DNA of 64,000 bases from Mycocentrospora acerina (taxonomy: Eukaryota > Ascomycota > Dothideomycetes > Pleosporales): assembly GCA_022701365.1 (NCBI GenBank), contig JAKUHH010000389.1, positions 1 through 64,000 of the forward strand, in the 5' to 3' direction. The translations under genes and the position numbers were made by a program. This document shows, one piece after another, positions 1 to 11,000 of this stretch. Each line of letters starts with the position of its first letter. The stretch's first letter is position 1. The notes beneath the pieces are model-generated. The model ran no database searches and was not told where the DNA came from. It saw only the letters and a list, made by a program, of their open reading frames with translations.

Positions 1-59
1 CAGAAGCTGCAGCATTTAAGAGATTAAGAGTCGTCTACATTATAGGAGAATACCTGACC

Positions 60-360
60 AAGGCATCAGCAGCAGGACAGTTAACGTTGCCTGCCACCTT
101 CCTCCATCTCCTCTAACTCTCCTAACTCTGACGCTAAACAAAGAGCCTTCTTCTTTACTCTCTCTTCTGCCTGCTTTAGAATCTTCTTATTTCTTATTAA
201 ACAGAGAACAACTTTAGACAACAACTTTTTGTCTGCTTCTACCTTCTTTTTATATTTATCGCGCGTCCTATCTAGCAATTCCTAAGACATGTTAACGCAA
301 GAACAGCTAACACAAACACACTTAGCACACTTTAGATGTTTACCCTTAGGCGAAGTTATA
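60..360 (-). pseudogene. Relic of a repeat-borne ORF (Cys-rich plus charged coiled coil)
   Basis: On the minus strand an open stretch of 65 codons (278 down to 81) encodes a Lys/Glu-rich, probably coiled-coil segment. The same frame continues upstream to about 360 through one TAG, with a Cys-rich piece (KHLKCAKCVCVSCSC) ahead of it. The TAG sits where a Trp or Gln codon is expected, fitting RIP. I do not recognise the family. The Cys-rich plus coiled-coil layout and the surrounding degraded AT-rich DNA suggest part of a mobile-element protein rather than a host gene. Confidence 0.4.
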
Positions 361-960
361 ACGTAACAATTAATTCCCTAATAGAAACAATAATTACAAG
401 AAAATAGAGTAATACTGCTGTTGCAACAAGTTTTAAGGCTAAGGCAAAGACGTTTTTAGGTAGATAAAGACATAACAGCGCTATAGACAGATAATATACG
501 CAGGGGATCTGCTTATAAACGCTAATAACTAATAACTATGTAATTTAAGGATAAATTATTTAGAGAGGGAGGATAATGTTACAATCAGATTCTACAACCC
601 CTAGGCTAGAACTAGAAAGGTATAAACCCCTTAACTAAAGGATTGTATAGGCTAAGCCCTTTAGTAAGGAGCAGTCACGTAACTAGCTTAACTCTTGGCA
701 GAGTAAGCCAGGACACATAATAAGTAAGCTTAACTTCTGACATTGTAAGCTAGGAGCTTAACTTCACGTATTGTGAGCTGTCTTAACCAATAACTATGAT
801 TTACAGAGGACTTATAGAACTCCTCTATTATGTATATAAACAATAGGAACACTACCCTTATAGTAATGTGTTTAACCTTGTTAATTAATCTACTTATTGC
901 TTCTTACCCTTAATCACAGTGTATTATTAATACGTGCATTGAACTAACCTTGTTTCCCTA
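361..960. other. AT-rich degraded DNA, no gene
   Basis: AT-rich sequence with frequent TA dinucleotides lying between two repeat relics. Short direct repetitions of a cttaact/gtaagc type occur around 690-780. No open frame of useful length and no RNA gene seen. It probably belongs to the same RIP-altered repeat block. Confidence 0.5.
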
Positions 961-1019
961 AACCTACTCTATCCCTAAGAACCAACCTTAAACCCGTTCT
1001 ACATTAGTACTAGTATCAG

Positions 1020-2560
1020 AAGGTCTTTGACCACTAAGATCAAGTACAGAACAGGATCTTAACAGCAATTAGGGCGTAAGGTTTTACAGTACTAGTTTTA
1101 TTAGAGAGGGAAGATTATATAGCACACACTCTATGGTGAGGAACTAGAGGACAGTAGTAAGGTTAGTAATTGCGATTATTACGTGAGGAAACAAGGGTAG
1201 ACTTACCTTTGTTAGGTGCAACAATTCAAGTTTTCAGATAGCTAGTTTAAAGGCTTCCTTTAACAATAGGACATCTCGTAGCAACGCCTTACTCACACAA
1301 GTCAGCACCTGCCACTACACTACCTTAAGCTTGTAAATCGTTTCCTCTGGTTTATTTGTCAGAATTCAATTGTCTAGACACTAAATATATGCTATTAGCG
1401 CTTCTAGTTGTTAAATATACTAAACATAGACAAAGTCCTAATTCTATTTAAGTTCTTTAATAGGTGTACGTACTATCTAAAAGGAGAACACACAGTTACT
1501 AGAAGTGTAACTAACTCTAGCTAGTCAAAGCGTTAAGCCACCTTAGTACTATACGTGTTTGCTAACAGCGTACCACATCTGAAACTAAAGCTGATTTTTC
1601 ATAGTGTTGCTGGTGGTTAATTAGACAAAAAGGAGCGTAAGAAATAGGACAAACAAGTAACAGTAGAAGTTAACCTAAGTGCATACAACAACAAGGCACT
1701 AGTACTTAAGTGGTTAGATAATGAACTGTTTTAGGTATTAGAGGAGAGAGAGACCTTACTTATAATAGACTGCGCCTCCTTTTATAAGACTAAACTAGTA
1801 AAGGCTAAACTCTAGGCTAACAAGGTGTCTCTTGCTATAATCCCTGGAGGATGTACTAGATTGCTCTAACTACTAGACATTGCTATTAACAAACTATTTA
1901 AAGCATTGTTGAGGGAAAGGCTTGAGATGTTGCTAGATATTAAGACATTAGAGGCAAACCTGACAGCACTGACAGCTATTTCTGCAAGGCAGATAGCAGT
2001 TACTAGGGCTGTTGCAGATGCCTAGGATAAACTTAATAAGCAGAAATACCAGCTTATTTAGGACTTATTTGTCTACACTAGCATTGCAGTTAACCCTTGC
2101 AGCTCTAAAGATTATCTTATCTAGATTAAGGACTTTGTTAACAAGGTAGACTTAACTAGGTAAGAGTTGTTAGAGGACACAGTTGATGACTTTGCAGGAG
2201 TCAAGATTAAGGAGGATGAGCTTGACGTGTTTGCCTACGCACTCCTAGATGACAAGGGAGAGACGTTTGCCTAGCAGCAAAAGATATATAAGGCAATGTT
2301 AGTCACTAACTTAAAAAAGATGTTAAAAGAAAGAGGTATACGCAGTTGCAGTTAATTAAACAAACCTTAGCTTATTAATTAATTACTTACTAAGGACGCT
2401 AAAGGATAGACTTTAACTAATCCTATTATTATTAATAGCGCTGGCAATTCTCTTAGTCCACTAGAAATAAGAGAAGATGTAGAATTTAACAGAGAAAATG
2501 AGATAGAGCTGCAGTTACAACATACTAACAAGCAAAACGTTACAAGTTTGAGATAGAGTA
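1020..2560 (+). pseudogene. RIP-degraded pogo/Tigger-type (DDE_1) transposase
   Basis: Forward frame 1 gives one coherent but stop-riddled protein. Around 1225-1290 it resembles a CENP-B-type helix-turn-helix (FSDSWFKGF with stops at W or Q positions). Around 1540-1620 comes the start of a DDE_1 catalytic domain (ATLVLYVF, then PHLKLKLIFH). At 1759-1800 follows LLIIDCASFYKTKL with a catalytic-type Asp, and at 1837-1910 the hallmark IPGGCTRLL, then LLDIAIN and KLFKALLRERL. The C-terminal part, near 2310-2385, reads like a short SAP-type segment (LKKMLKERGIRSCS). Nearly all stops are TAG/TAA where Q is expected and P often reads L, the C-to-T signature of RIP. No terminal inverted repeats could be placed. 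Confidence 0.75.
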
Positions 2561-3135
2561 GATAACAAGATTGAAGTAGTGTAGTAGTATAGTGTTGTAG
2601 TTAGTTAGATAGACTTAAAAAGATTTACAATCTTCTTACATGCTAAGACACTAGCGCGTCCTAATTAGGCTTAACCTTATTACATTTGCTTGCTTTTTGG
2701 TGCTGTTCTTAGTCACAGGTAAAGATTTAGGACAAATATAACGCTCTACCCTGCTGTGTAATTAGGTAGCAATCTAGTTAATAACTATATAGCGTATACA
2801 CTGTAATTAGAGACTGACATGTTATTACTTAAGTAGCAGAGAGCTTCTTTACTGTTCTATAGACTCTTTTTTACTGCGCAATAACTTGCAACAATAAGCA
2901 CGTGTTACGTCACGTGAGAGTACATTACGTTATGACTATTAAACTCAAAGGTTAAGCAGTGCATGTTGTTTTTATCGCTTAGAGGCGTAAAAGTGATGGA
3001 GTTAGGTGTTGTAATAAACGCAGCTATGTAATTTTGTGTGGCGAGCCCGCCAAACGCGGCATTTACCTTTTCGCACTAAGCTTTAGCTGCCGCACACCCC
3101 TACTAGCAAAAACCGAAACAACTCAGCTTTTACGG
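2561..3135. other. Repeat flank and transition to GC-normal DNA
   Basis: AT-rich sequence continues to about 3040, then composition changes abruptly (gcgagcccgccaaacgcgg near 3041-3060) towards the next gene. No gene seen. The change of composition marks the edge of the RIP-affected block. Confidence 0.45.
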
Positions 3136-3142
3136 TATATAG
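3136..3142 (+). promoter_or_regulatory. Candidate TATA element of the LPMO-like gene
   Basis: TATATAG lies 209 bp before the ATG of the LPMO-like gene and is followed by a CT-rich stretch typical of fungal 5' leaders. Sequence match only; the transcription start is unknown. Confidence 0.35.
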
Positions 3143-3350
3143 ACGTATAACGTCGTTTGTAGTCGGATTCTTTATTCCAACATCAGTCTTCTTCCAACAC
3201 AACTTCTTCGTGCTTTTCTGGTCTGTGACCTGACATTCGTTTTTTTTAAACACCCACATTCTTTATCCAATCTTTCCACGAAGCTAGTCTTCTTTCACAC
3301 TCTCTACAGCAACTCTTGCTCTTCCCAAACACCAAACACCAAAACTCAAC

Positions 3351-4274
3351 ATGAAGTCTTACTCCGCCGCCATTGCCCTTGCTGGCTTCGTTTCCTCCGT
3401 CGCTGCCCACGGCTTCATCAGCACTCCTGCACCCCGTCTCCCCGGTGATGGCCTCAAGGCTGCCTGCGGTGACCAGGTCTACAACCAGCAGAACTCTGAC
3501 CACTACGGCAACGTCCAGGGTGCTCTCCAGAACCTTCAGGGCTCGCACCCTGACTGCCGCATGTGGCAATGCAAGGGTGTTCCCTTTGCTGATGCCACTA
3601 CTGTCCACTCATACACTGCTGGCCAGGTCGTCCCCATGACTGTTGAGATCCGCGCTCCCCACGACGGTGTTGCCAACGTTTCCATTGTCAAGGTCAGCAC
3701 CGACAAGGTCATTGGATCGCCCCTCATCAGCTGGGACCAGTACGCCCTGACTTCGTCGCCCATGTCGGCTCACCCCGACTGGACCAGCTTCGATATCACC
3801 CTGCCCGACGTCAGCACCGAGTGCGCCAAGGCCGGTGACTGTGTTATCCAGTGGTACTGGGACGCACCCACCATCTCCCAGACCTACGAGTCTTGCATTG
3901 ACTTCAGCATGGGCGGTGGCTCCGGCGAGACCTCGCCTTCTCCCTCCGCATCTGCCGCCCCCTCTGCGTCTGCGTCGGCTGCTCCCGTCTCTTCCGCTGC
4001 CCCCGTCTCTTCCGCTGCCCCCGTCTCCTCTGCTGTCGCATCTGCCACTCCCGTCGCCTCTGCAACCCCTACCCCCACCTCTGCTGAGGCGGCCGCCACT
4101 CCCACTGCTACCACTGGATCCGGCTCTGGCTCCGACTCCGGCTCTGCACTCCCCAAGCAGTTCACCATTGAGGAGTTCATCTCGTGGCTCCAGACCAACG
4201 CTGGCTCCGACATTGCCGCCAAGCTTCGCCGCATGGTAAGCGCTCGCAGCCACGCCCGTGCCTTCAGCGTTTAA
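3351..4274 (+). CDS. Secreted LPMO-like protein (AA16-like, chitin-binding type-4 fold) with Ser/Pro/Ala linker
   Basis: 307 aa, intronless. Residues 1-19 form a signal peptide ending VAA, leaving His20 as the mature N-terminus, as copper-dependent lytic polysaccharide monooxygenases require. The core, about 20-188, has paired cysteines, a second candidate copper ligand in RAPHDG (His104) and a closing YESCIDFSM block. This looks closest to the AA16 type of oxidative polysaccharide-cleaving enzymes; the family assignment is from memory. A 70-residue Ser/Pro/Ala linker with AAPVSS repeats follows. A short conserved-looking helix (FTIEEFISWLQ) and a basic tail end the protein; no CBM1 or GPI signal is visible. 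The gene sits directly beside the RIP-altered repeat block. ATG context is good (caacATGaag). Confidence 0.75.
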   Translation: MKSYSAAIALAGFVSSVAAHGFISTPAPRLPGDGLKAACGDQVYNQQNSDHYGNVQGALQNLQGSHPDCRMWQCKGVPFADATTVHSYTAGQVVPMTVEIRAPHDGVANVSIVKVSTDKVIGSPLISWDQYALTSSPMSAHPDWTSFDITLPDVSTECAKAGDCVIQWYWDAPTISQTYESCIDFSMGGGSGETSPSPSASAAPSASASAAPVSSAAPVSSAAPVSSAVASATPVASATPTPTSAEAAATPTATTGSGSGSDSGSALPKQFTIEEFISWLQTNAGSDIAAKLRRMVSARSHARAFSV

Positions 4275-5142
4275 GGAGTGCTCTCAAAAGTCGATGTTTG
4301 TTGTCTGAATAGGAAGATTGACTGTTTTGTTCAATTGTAAATACTACTACCATGAATATACTTTTCATCAATGACTGTGTCTTCAGATGTGATATCTTGA
4401 AATGTGTTGTGAATTTGCTGTGTTATTGTGAGGCCATTGCTCTGATGTTGATGATGTTGAAGTAATCAGTTAGCCATTGTAGCTGTCACGGACATGTGCA
4501 AGAAGTAACAGGTATTGGAGGACTATGTTCCACTCTAATGATCAGTAGTGATGTGTATGAAGAGTGTGGTTGTAAGTAGGCGTGACGAAACCATTTGTAT
4601 AGGCTTGCGAATTGTGTAAAGCGCGTCGATCTTTGGGGTTTACTACCCGTAGTGCCAGGGCAACCGGAAATTTCCGTATCTGCTGCTAGATGAAATTACG
4701 GGTTATAATCATCATGAATGGATTGCATGGAATATGCTCCTAGGGGAAGACTGCGTTACTTGAAGGTAACCATGTCAGTAGGAAGTGTACAGTTGGTCGT
4801 GTGTACAGTGAGTTTAAACGCGGCAATCGTGGCCGAGGCGGGCTTGGCAACACAAGGATGCTCTTCCGCAATTGCAGGGATCGCTTTGGCTATCGCAACT
4901 CCACCATGTCCTCTTCAAATGTTGGATCAATATCGCTAGCAGGCCCAGCGATCTACGATACTCTAATCCTCTCCAATTGCCATCCTCGGTAAACAGGAAG
5001 AAAATTGGCCAGCTCAGTTTGCCACATTTCAATCTTCAAGCGCCCTCTTTGTCTCTTGCATGCGCTCATATTTCTTTTCCACTCCACTACGCGTCGAACG
5101 CGCCAATCTTTATATTAACTCAATGACTGATGCATCGCACAC
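4275..5142. other. Intergenic, nothing recognised
   Basis: 3' flank of the LPMO-like gene and 5' flank of the next gene. Short open frames occur, but none has coding character. No RNA gene or repeat seen. Confidence 0.5.
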
Positions 5143-7422
5143 ATGGTAGCACAAGGTCACTCCACGAATAGTGGGTGGTTACAGGAGGGCGTAATCCGAG
5201 GCAGCATGTTGGGCAAGACAATACTCCCCACGGACGAAGAGCTGGGCAAGAAGGACGATGACCACAGATACAAGCCAGCACAGCGGTCTGGCTCATCGAT
5301 ATTGAGTCCTGCATCTCGCTGGCGAAGACGACGGGTGCTCTGGGTTGTGTTGGGGTTCTTCACGATATCGATACTTCTCCACACCGTCCGCACGCCCATA
5401 TCGTTTGAGGGGAGAAAACGAATGACGATCATCCCGACGAGCAGCCCACCTAAAAAGTACGGCGAGACAGCCTTTGGTAGTGAGGGTGAACCCGTCGGGG
5501 CACCACCAGGTGTTATAATAGGGAAAGCGGGGGAGACACCACATACGTACGATGGCCAGATTAAGTTCTACAGACTTGCGAAATCGCTGCGCGCCAGCAC
5601 ATCGCGTACAAATGGTTATAAAGCGACGAACCGCAACGTTGTATTTGCCATGTCGAGTCTCAAGAGCGCAGCCACGCTTCTCCCGATGCTATGCGATATG
5701 TCGAAATGGAACAGGAACTGGGTACACGCTGTGTTCATGGGAAGGGAGGATATACCGTTGGATCAATTGCTGGAGATTAACGGCGTGGATAAGAACAAGT
5801 GCTTGGCGTTTTTGCACGATGCGCGACCGGACTACATGGAGTACAGCACAGATTTGCGCGCGGAGTTGACTGTCGAGGCGGCGATGTCGCATATCCACAG
5901 TTTTTTGCGGCCACAGGCGGTCATAATGGACGACGCGTCGTTGGAGGATGAGTTTTTCGTAAAGGCCATAAGGCAGAAGATGGACGCGCTCGATGTGTCA
6001 TTGATTGAACTACCGAAGAACCGGTGGGAAGATTTCACATGGATAGCAAGGCTGGATGCAGAATCGCTGAGTAACTGGTACCTCCCCATGGTGGATATTC
6101 TAATCCAGGTTCCCCCGGATTCGTCCAGCGTATTGCGACTTCTCAAGTCAATTAGAAATGCTGACTACAAAGGCCTCAGGCCGCCGCGCATCACTCTTGA
6201 GCTGCCTGCGGACTTGGATATAGCTCTCAAGTTGCGTCTGGAGAAGTTTGATTGGCCTCCGGACAACAACCCCTCGAATGGCCTTGTTCTCAGACGGCGC
6301 ATTGTGAATCACCGCGCAACGCAAGAGGAATCGGCTGTCCGGTTCCTAGAGCTCTTCTATCCAGCAGACACCAACTCGCATGTTCTACTTTTGTCGCCCC
6401 AAGCGCAACTCTCCCCGCAGTACTTCCACTACATCACCTACTCGCTGCTAGAGTACAAATACTCCTCGTTTAACGAAATGGATAATAGCGTCCTCATGGG
6501 CTTGAGTCTTGAACTCCCCTCTGTGGGTCTTGACGGCAAGAAGAAATTCACGGCACCGGTTATCAAGGACATGCGCGACGATCGATACAAGAAACTGTAC
6601 TCTGACGTGAAGGGCGTGCCATTTTTATGGCAAGCGCCAAGTAGTCACGCAACTCTTTTCTACGGAGACAAGTGGGTGGAATTGCACTCGTTTCTCCGGA
6701 ACCGTGTGGTGAAGAACACATCGGTAGCAAAGGTGAAGATTGTGAGCGAGACAATGCCGAGCTGGACAGAGTATATGCTCGAATTTATGCGAGCGCGTGG
6801 CTACGCGCTGGTCTATCCCGCGATGACGTCTGCAGAGGGGCTGGTGACGGTCCACAACGAACTGTACCATGCGCCTGAAGAATTCGCGCCCGAAGCTCCC
6901 AAGAAATCCGACAAAGCAGAAGGCTCGCCACCAGAAGTTCCAAACGAGCCTTTTCTGCGCGCGCCTACACCACCTCAGGTGCCGAAGCATGCCGAGCCAC
7001 CGCTGAGCCCGGCTTCGCGGCCTCTCCACCTCGTCCTCCCCTTTGACGGCGATCTGCCAGAAGTGCTGCACATGCCGCAACTGCTGTTTGATGGGACAAT
7101 TGTCGAACCAGGGCTAGCTACCAAGGCGGCAGACGAGTATGCAGCAAAGTTCCAGCAAGAAGTTGGTGGGTGTAAGGTGCACAAGGGGAAGGTGAGGAAG
7201 GTGTACAAAGGGGAGGCGGGAGATTTGTTCTGCCACGGAGATGAGGAGGAGGGGGAGTGGGTGCAGGCGTTGAGGGTTGACAATAACGTGGCTGCAAAGG
7301 GGGTGCCAGAGGTGGTTGCGGGTGGTGTTGGTAGTGTCAGTGTGAGCGCCAGTACGAAGACTGGTGTGGCCGTCGGTACTAGTGTAGGAGTGAGTACAGC
7401 GAGCGGGGCGGTGAAGATTTGA
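5143..7422 (+). CDS. Type II membrane protein, putative fungal glycosyltransferase (GT2-like)
   Basis: 759 aa, intronless. A cytosolic basic N-terminus (RWRRRR) precedes one membrane segment at about residues 65-82, followed by a large lumenal part, the layout of Golgi glycosyltransferases. The core, about 150-560, includes NVVFAMSSLKSAATLLPMLCDM, RPQAVIMDDAS and HVLLLSPQAQLSPQYFHY, which I recognise from a fungal family usually annotated as glycosyltransferase 2; substrate unknown. The C-terminal third is Pro/Glu-rich and ends in a Val/Ser/Gly low-complexity tail. Met22 (position 5206, MLGKTILPTDEEL) is an equally plausible start. A repetitive tract begins just after the stop. Confidence 0.65.
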   Translation: MVAQGHSTNSGWLQEGVIRGSMLGKTILPTDEELGKKDDDHRYKPAQRSGSSILSPASRWRRRRVLWVVLGFFTISILLHTVRTPISFEGRKRMTIIPTSSPPKKYGETAFGSEGEPVGAPPGVIIGKAGETPHTYDGQIKFYRLAKSLRASTSRTNGYKATNRNVVFAMSSLKSAATLLPMLCDMSKWNRNWVHAVFMGREDIPLDQLLEINGVDKNKCLAFLHDARPDYMEYSTDLRAELTVEAAMSHIHSFLRPQAVIMDDASLEDEFFVKAIRQKMDALDVSLIELPKNRWEDFTWIARLDAESLSNWYLPMVDILIQVPPDSSSVLRLLKSIRNADYKGLRPPRITLELPADLDIALKLRLEKFDWPPDNNPSNGLVLRRRIVNHRATQEESAVRFLELFYPADTNSHVLLLSPQAQLSPQYFHYITYSLLEYKYSSFNEMDNSVLMGLSLELPSVGLDGKKKFTAPVIKDMRDDRYKKLYSDVKGVPFLWQAPSSHATLFYGDKWVELHSFLRNRVVKNTSVAKVKIVSETMPSWTEYMLEFMRARGYALVYPAMTSAEGLVTVHNELYHAPEEFAPEAPKKSDKAEGSPPEVPNEPFLRAPTPPQVPKHAEPPLSPASRPLHLVLPFDGDLPEVLHMPQLLFDGTIVEPGLATKAADEYAAKFQQEVGGCKVHKGKVRKVYKGEAGDLFCHGDEEEGEWVQALRVDNNVAAKGVPEVVAGGVGSVSVSASTKTGVAVGTSVGVSTASGAVKI

Positions 7423-7449
7423 GGAAGGAGCGTTTGCGTATATGGACGC

Positions 7450-7770
7450 TTCTGTGTTGTTATGTCAATGTCAGTTTCAATGGGATGTTAATTGGATGTC
7501 AATGTTGAAGTCCATGTCGAAGTCAGTGTCAATGTTAACATTGTTGTATATGCCAATGTCAATGTCAATGTTGCTGTTAATTTTGTTATTCATATCCATG
7601 CTCACGTCGATATTGTCGTTAACATACACACGAATTTCAAAGCTAATAATACTGATGAAGAAATTTTAAAATTACTGTTGATTTCAATGTTAACGCTACC
7701 ATCAAGATTCAAATCAATATTAATGTCAGCATCAGTGTCAATGCCAAATCCCAGCGTGACGGTGTCGTCG
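7450..7770. repeat. Degenerate hexanucleotide tract (gtcaat/gttaat type)
   Basis: About 300 bp made of imperfect copies of a gtcaat-like hexamer (atgtcaatgtcaatgttg and variants). Because the period is a multiple of three, several frames stay open. The plus strand reads as alternating Val/Asn with other hydrophobics, and the minus strand as Asp/Ile/Asn. I treat those frames as products of the repeat, not genes. Confidence 0.7.
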
Positions 7771-8072
7771 ATGATGATGTCGCAAGTGGAGCCAGCCCTG
7801 CATGACTCGCACAACAGACGGGTGGCGAGCAGTGGAGACCAGGCACGTGCATGGCTGTCATGCATCTCGAACTCGACGACTAAATATTTTTCGCCTTGCT
7901 GGCAAGCGGCATCATCACCACGACACGGCCGGCACGCCTTCTCTTTTTTCTTTCCTCGTCCGTCTCCCATCTTCTGTGCGTGTGCAGCGTGCAGTCGTGT
8001 GTCTGGGTGCCCGAGGCTTTTTGTTATTTTATTCCTGTAATTGCTTCGCTGCCAATTACTCTGCCCACCACG

Positions 8073-11000
8073 ATGCTCGCGCGAGCAGCAGGGCGCAAGC
8101 TGCGCAGAGACGCCTGCCGCACGCCCTCGCAACTGGCAGACCAGCTGGCGCTGCCATGGCTGTGTCCCCGCCAGATCCGCTGGACCTCTTCGACAAGCAC
8201 CCAGGCCGTTGCCACACACATGCACTCACGCACCCACGCCCACGCCCACACCCACACACGTGCACACTCTCGCCCGCACACACACAACGCCCAGCGACCA
8301 CGCCTACATGGCCCCCGCACCTCGACATGGCCACGCCAAGATGCACGCTCACTCGCCACCACGGCCGACCTGCAGCCCGCACCGCCGGCCATGGCCTTTG
8401 ATGGCTTCATGCAGGCGTGGGCCCCTCCCTCACAGGCCTCAGACCTCGCCCGCCTGCCGCACTGGGACTCGTCCAGCCCGCTCATCATCCGCGAGAGCAA
8501 CACGGCCGTACCCAATGGCTTCCGCAGCCACCAGGGCTTTGGCGCCGACCCCACGGAGTTGCACCAGAACCTGCACGCCTGCTTGCGTGTTGGCCGCATC
8601 GACCGCGCCGCCATCATCATCGACCGCCTGACATCCCTGTACGACGCCTCGGCGCCCGAGGTGCTCGACGCCCACAACAACTTCCTGCAGGCCATGTTCG
8701 AGCTGGCCCAGCAGGACCCCGACCCCGCCCCCGCCGCCTTTGCAAAGCTCGAGCAGTGGTACGACGACCACATGGTCCGCAATGCCATTGTTCCCAACGT
8801 GCACACGTTTGTCACGCTGCTGCGCGCCGCCATGAACTTTCTCGACGCCGGCGCCCAGGAGGACGCCGTCCGCCGCTTCCTCGCCACCGCCGACGACATT
8901 GCCTCCGAGCTTGTCGACGAAATCAACGCCTCGCCCGACTTCAGCGACGAGGAGTGGGACACGCTGATCCGCCTGCAGCCAGACGCATACAACGAGCCGC
9001 CCTCGGTCGAAGCTATCCAGGACCTCCATGTCAACTCCCCCACCGGGCATAAGAACCTCGTCGAACATGGCCTGTACGCTGCCCAGCACATCAAGCCCGT
9101 CGCGCAAAAGGGCCTGGGCCTCGACTCGCTCAAACAAGCACTGTCCCTCTTCCAGGGCGCGGATGACGTTCCCTACCCACACGAAATGCAAGGCACACAG
9201 GAAGAAAAGGACCAGGCCTACGCCTACGCGCGCCAGCTTCGCCTCGAGGAAGACGCCCTGGGTGCTGCCGTTGACCGCTGGAAGCACGAAGACGCAAAAC
9301 TGCAGGAAATGGGCGTTCACGGCGTTCTCAATTCCAAGCCCATCCAGGCCCTCATGTACCACTGGTACACTGCTCTTGTGCCCCTTTTCAAGAAGCATGT
9401 TGACTACTCCAAGGCGATAGAAAACCCGCGCGACGACGCATTCGCCTACTCCGCATGGCTTCAACGGTGCAAGCCTGAATCGCTCGCCGCCATTACCATC
9501 TCTCGCGTACTGCAGGCATGCGTCAAGGGCAAGGGTCTCGAGGAAGCGAATCTCAAAATCTCGGCCATGACTATTGCCATCGGTAGCGATATCCAGGATT
9601 CCATCAACACAGATGCCCAGGCTCGTCGCGATGCATTTTTGAAAAAGCAGCGCAAGGAAACACGCAAGCGTCTGGTAGATCAGCTATCCAAGACCAAGAC
9701 TTCCCTCGATACTGCTTCGGCTACCACGGATACCTCGTTGAGCTCGTTCGTCAAGACTGATATCCCACTCACCGTGCGAACCAAACTCGGAGCGCTAGCT
9801 CTAGAGCTCTTGCTACAATCGGCAACCATTACCGTCACAGCCGACGACCCCCAAACCGGGAAACAGCTGTCCAGCACGCAGGCCGCCTTTCACCATCACA
9901 TTGGTTACCACCAGGGCAAGAAAATTGGGTGGGTAGCACCACACCATGAGATCATGGCCAAGCTCCGAAAGGACTCTGTTCAAGGCGTACAAACTGTGAG
10001 GCTTCCCATGTTGGTACAACCAAAGCCATGGTCCAGCTTCGACAGCGGCGGCTACTACACTACGCCTGAGCATGTTGTGCGCCAAAAAGCTGCCGACACT
10101 GCACAGAAAGCTTACGCTCAGACGGCCATTGAAAATGGAGACATGAAAAAAGTACTCGCAGCATTAGATATGCTCGGTAGAGTGCCTTGGCAAATCAACT
10201 CGCCTGTGCTCGATGTCATGTCCAAAGTTTGGAACACAGGTGTGGGACTTGCAGGCATTGTGCCCGAGGAGTATGATGTAGAGCGCCCTGTAGAACCCCC
10301 AGCCGATGCTACATTCCAAGAGCGCTCTCAATGGGGGAAGAAGTTGCAAGAGTATGAAAACACCAAAAACGGGTTGCACTCGCAGCGATGCTTCCAGAAC
10401 TTCCAGTTGGAAACCGCTATGGCATTTGCCAACGAGAAGAAGATGTTCTTCCCCCACAGTGTCGATTTCCGTGGGCGAGCATACCCCGTACCCCCTATTC
10501 TTAATCATATTGGATCCGACGTAGCGAGAGGTCTTTTGAAATTCGCCAACGGAAAGGAGCTAGGCGCTGTCGGTTTACAATGGCTCAAGATTCATCTTGC
10601 TAACCTCTACGGCTTTGACAAGGCTAGTCTGCGAGACCGCGAGCAGTTTGCCATGGATCACATCAACGACATTCGCGACTCGGCAACCAACCCGTTGGAC
10701 GGCGACCGCTGGTGGGTCAAAGCGGAAGACCCCTGGCAATGTCTTGCATGCTGTATGGAGCTAAAGAATGCCTTGGACTTGCCCGACCCTACCACCTTTG
10801 TCTCACAACTGCCGGTACACCAGGATGGAACTTGCAATGGTCTCCAGCATTACGCAGCTCTAGGAGGAGACGAGGCAGGTGCGCGTCAAGTTAACCTCGA
10901 ACCGTCCGATCGCCCGCAGGATATCTACACTGGTGTTGCCGATTTGGTCAAGGAGATGGTTGTCAAGGATGCTGCAGAGGGCCATGCGTGTGCCAAGTTT

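Noticed and set aside
3609..4253. 214-codon antisense frame across the LPMO-like gene
   Set aside because: It is a Gly/Arg/Ser-rich shadow of the Ser/Pro/Ala linker.
4236..4267. GTAAGC...TTCAG pair at the 3' end of the LPMO-like gene as an intron
   Set aside because: At 32 nt it is too short for a fungal spliceosomal intron.
7492..8225. Open frames of 182 and 207 codons on both strands
   Set aside because: They are produced by the period-6 repeat, show biased two- or three-residue composition, and overlap the RPO41 leader region.
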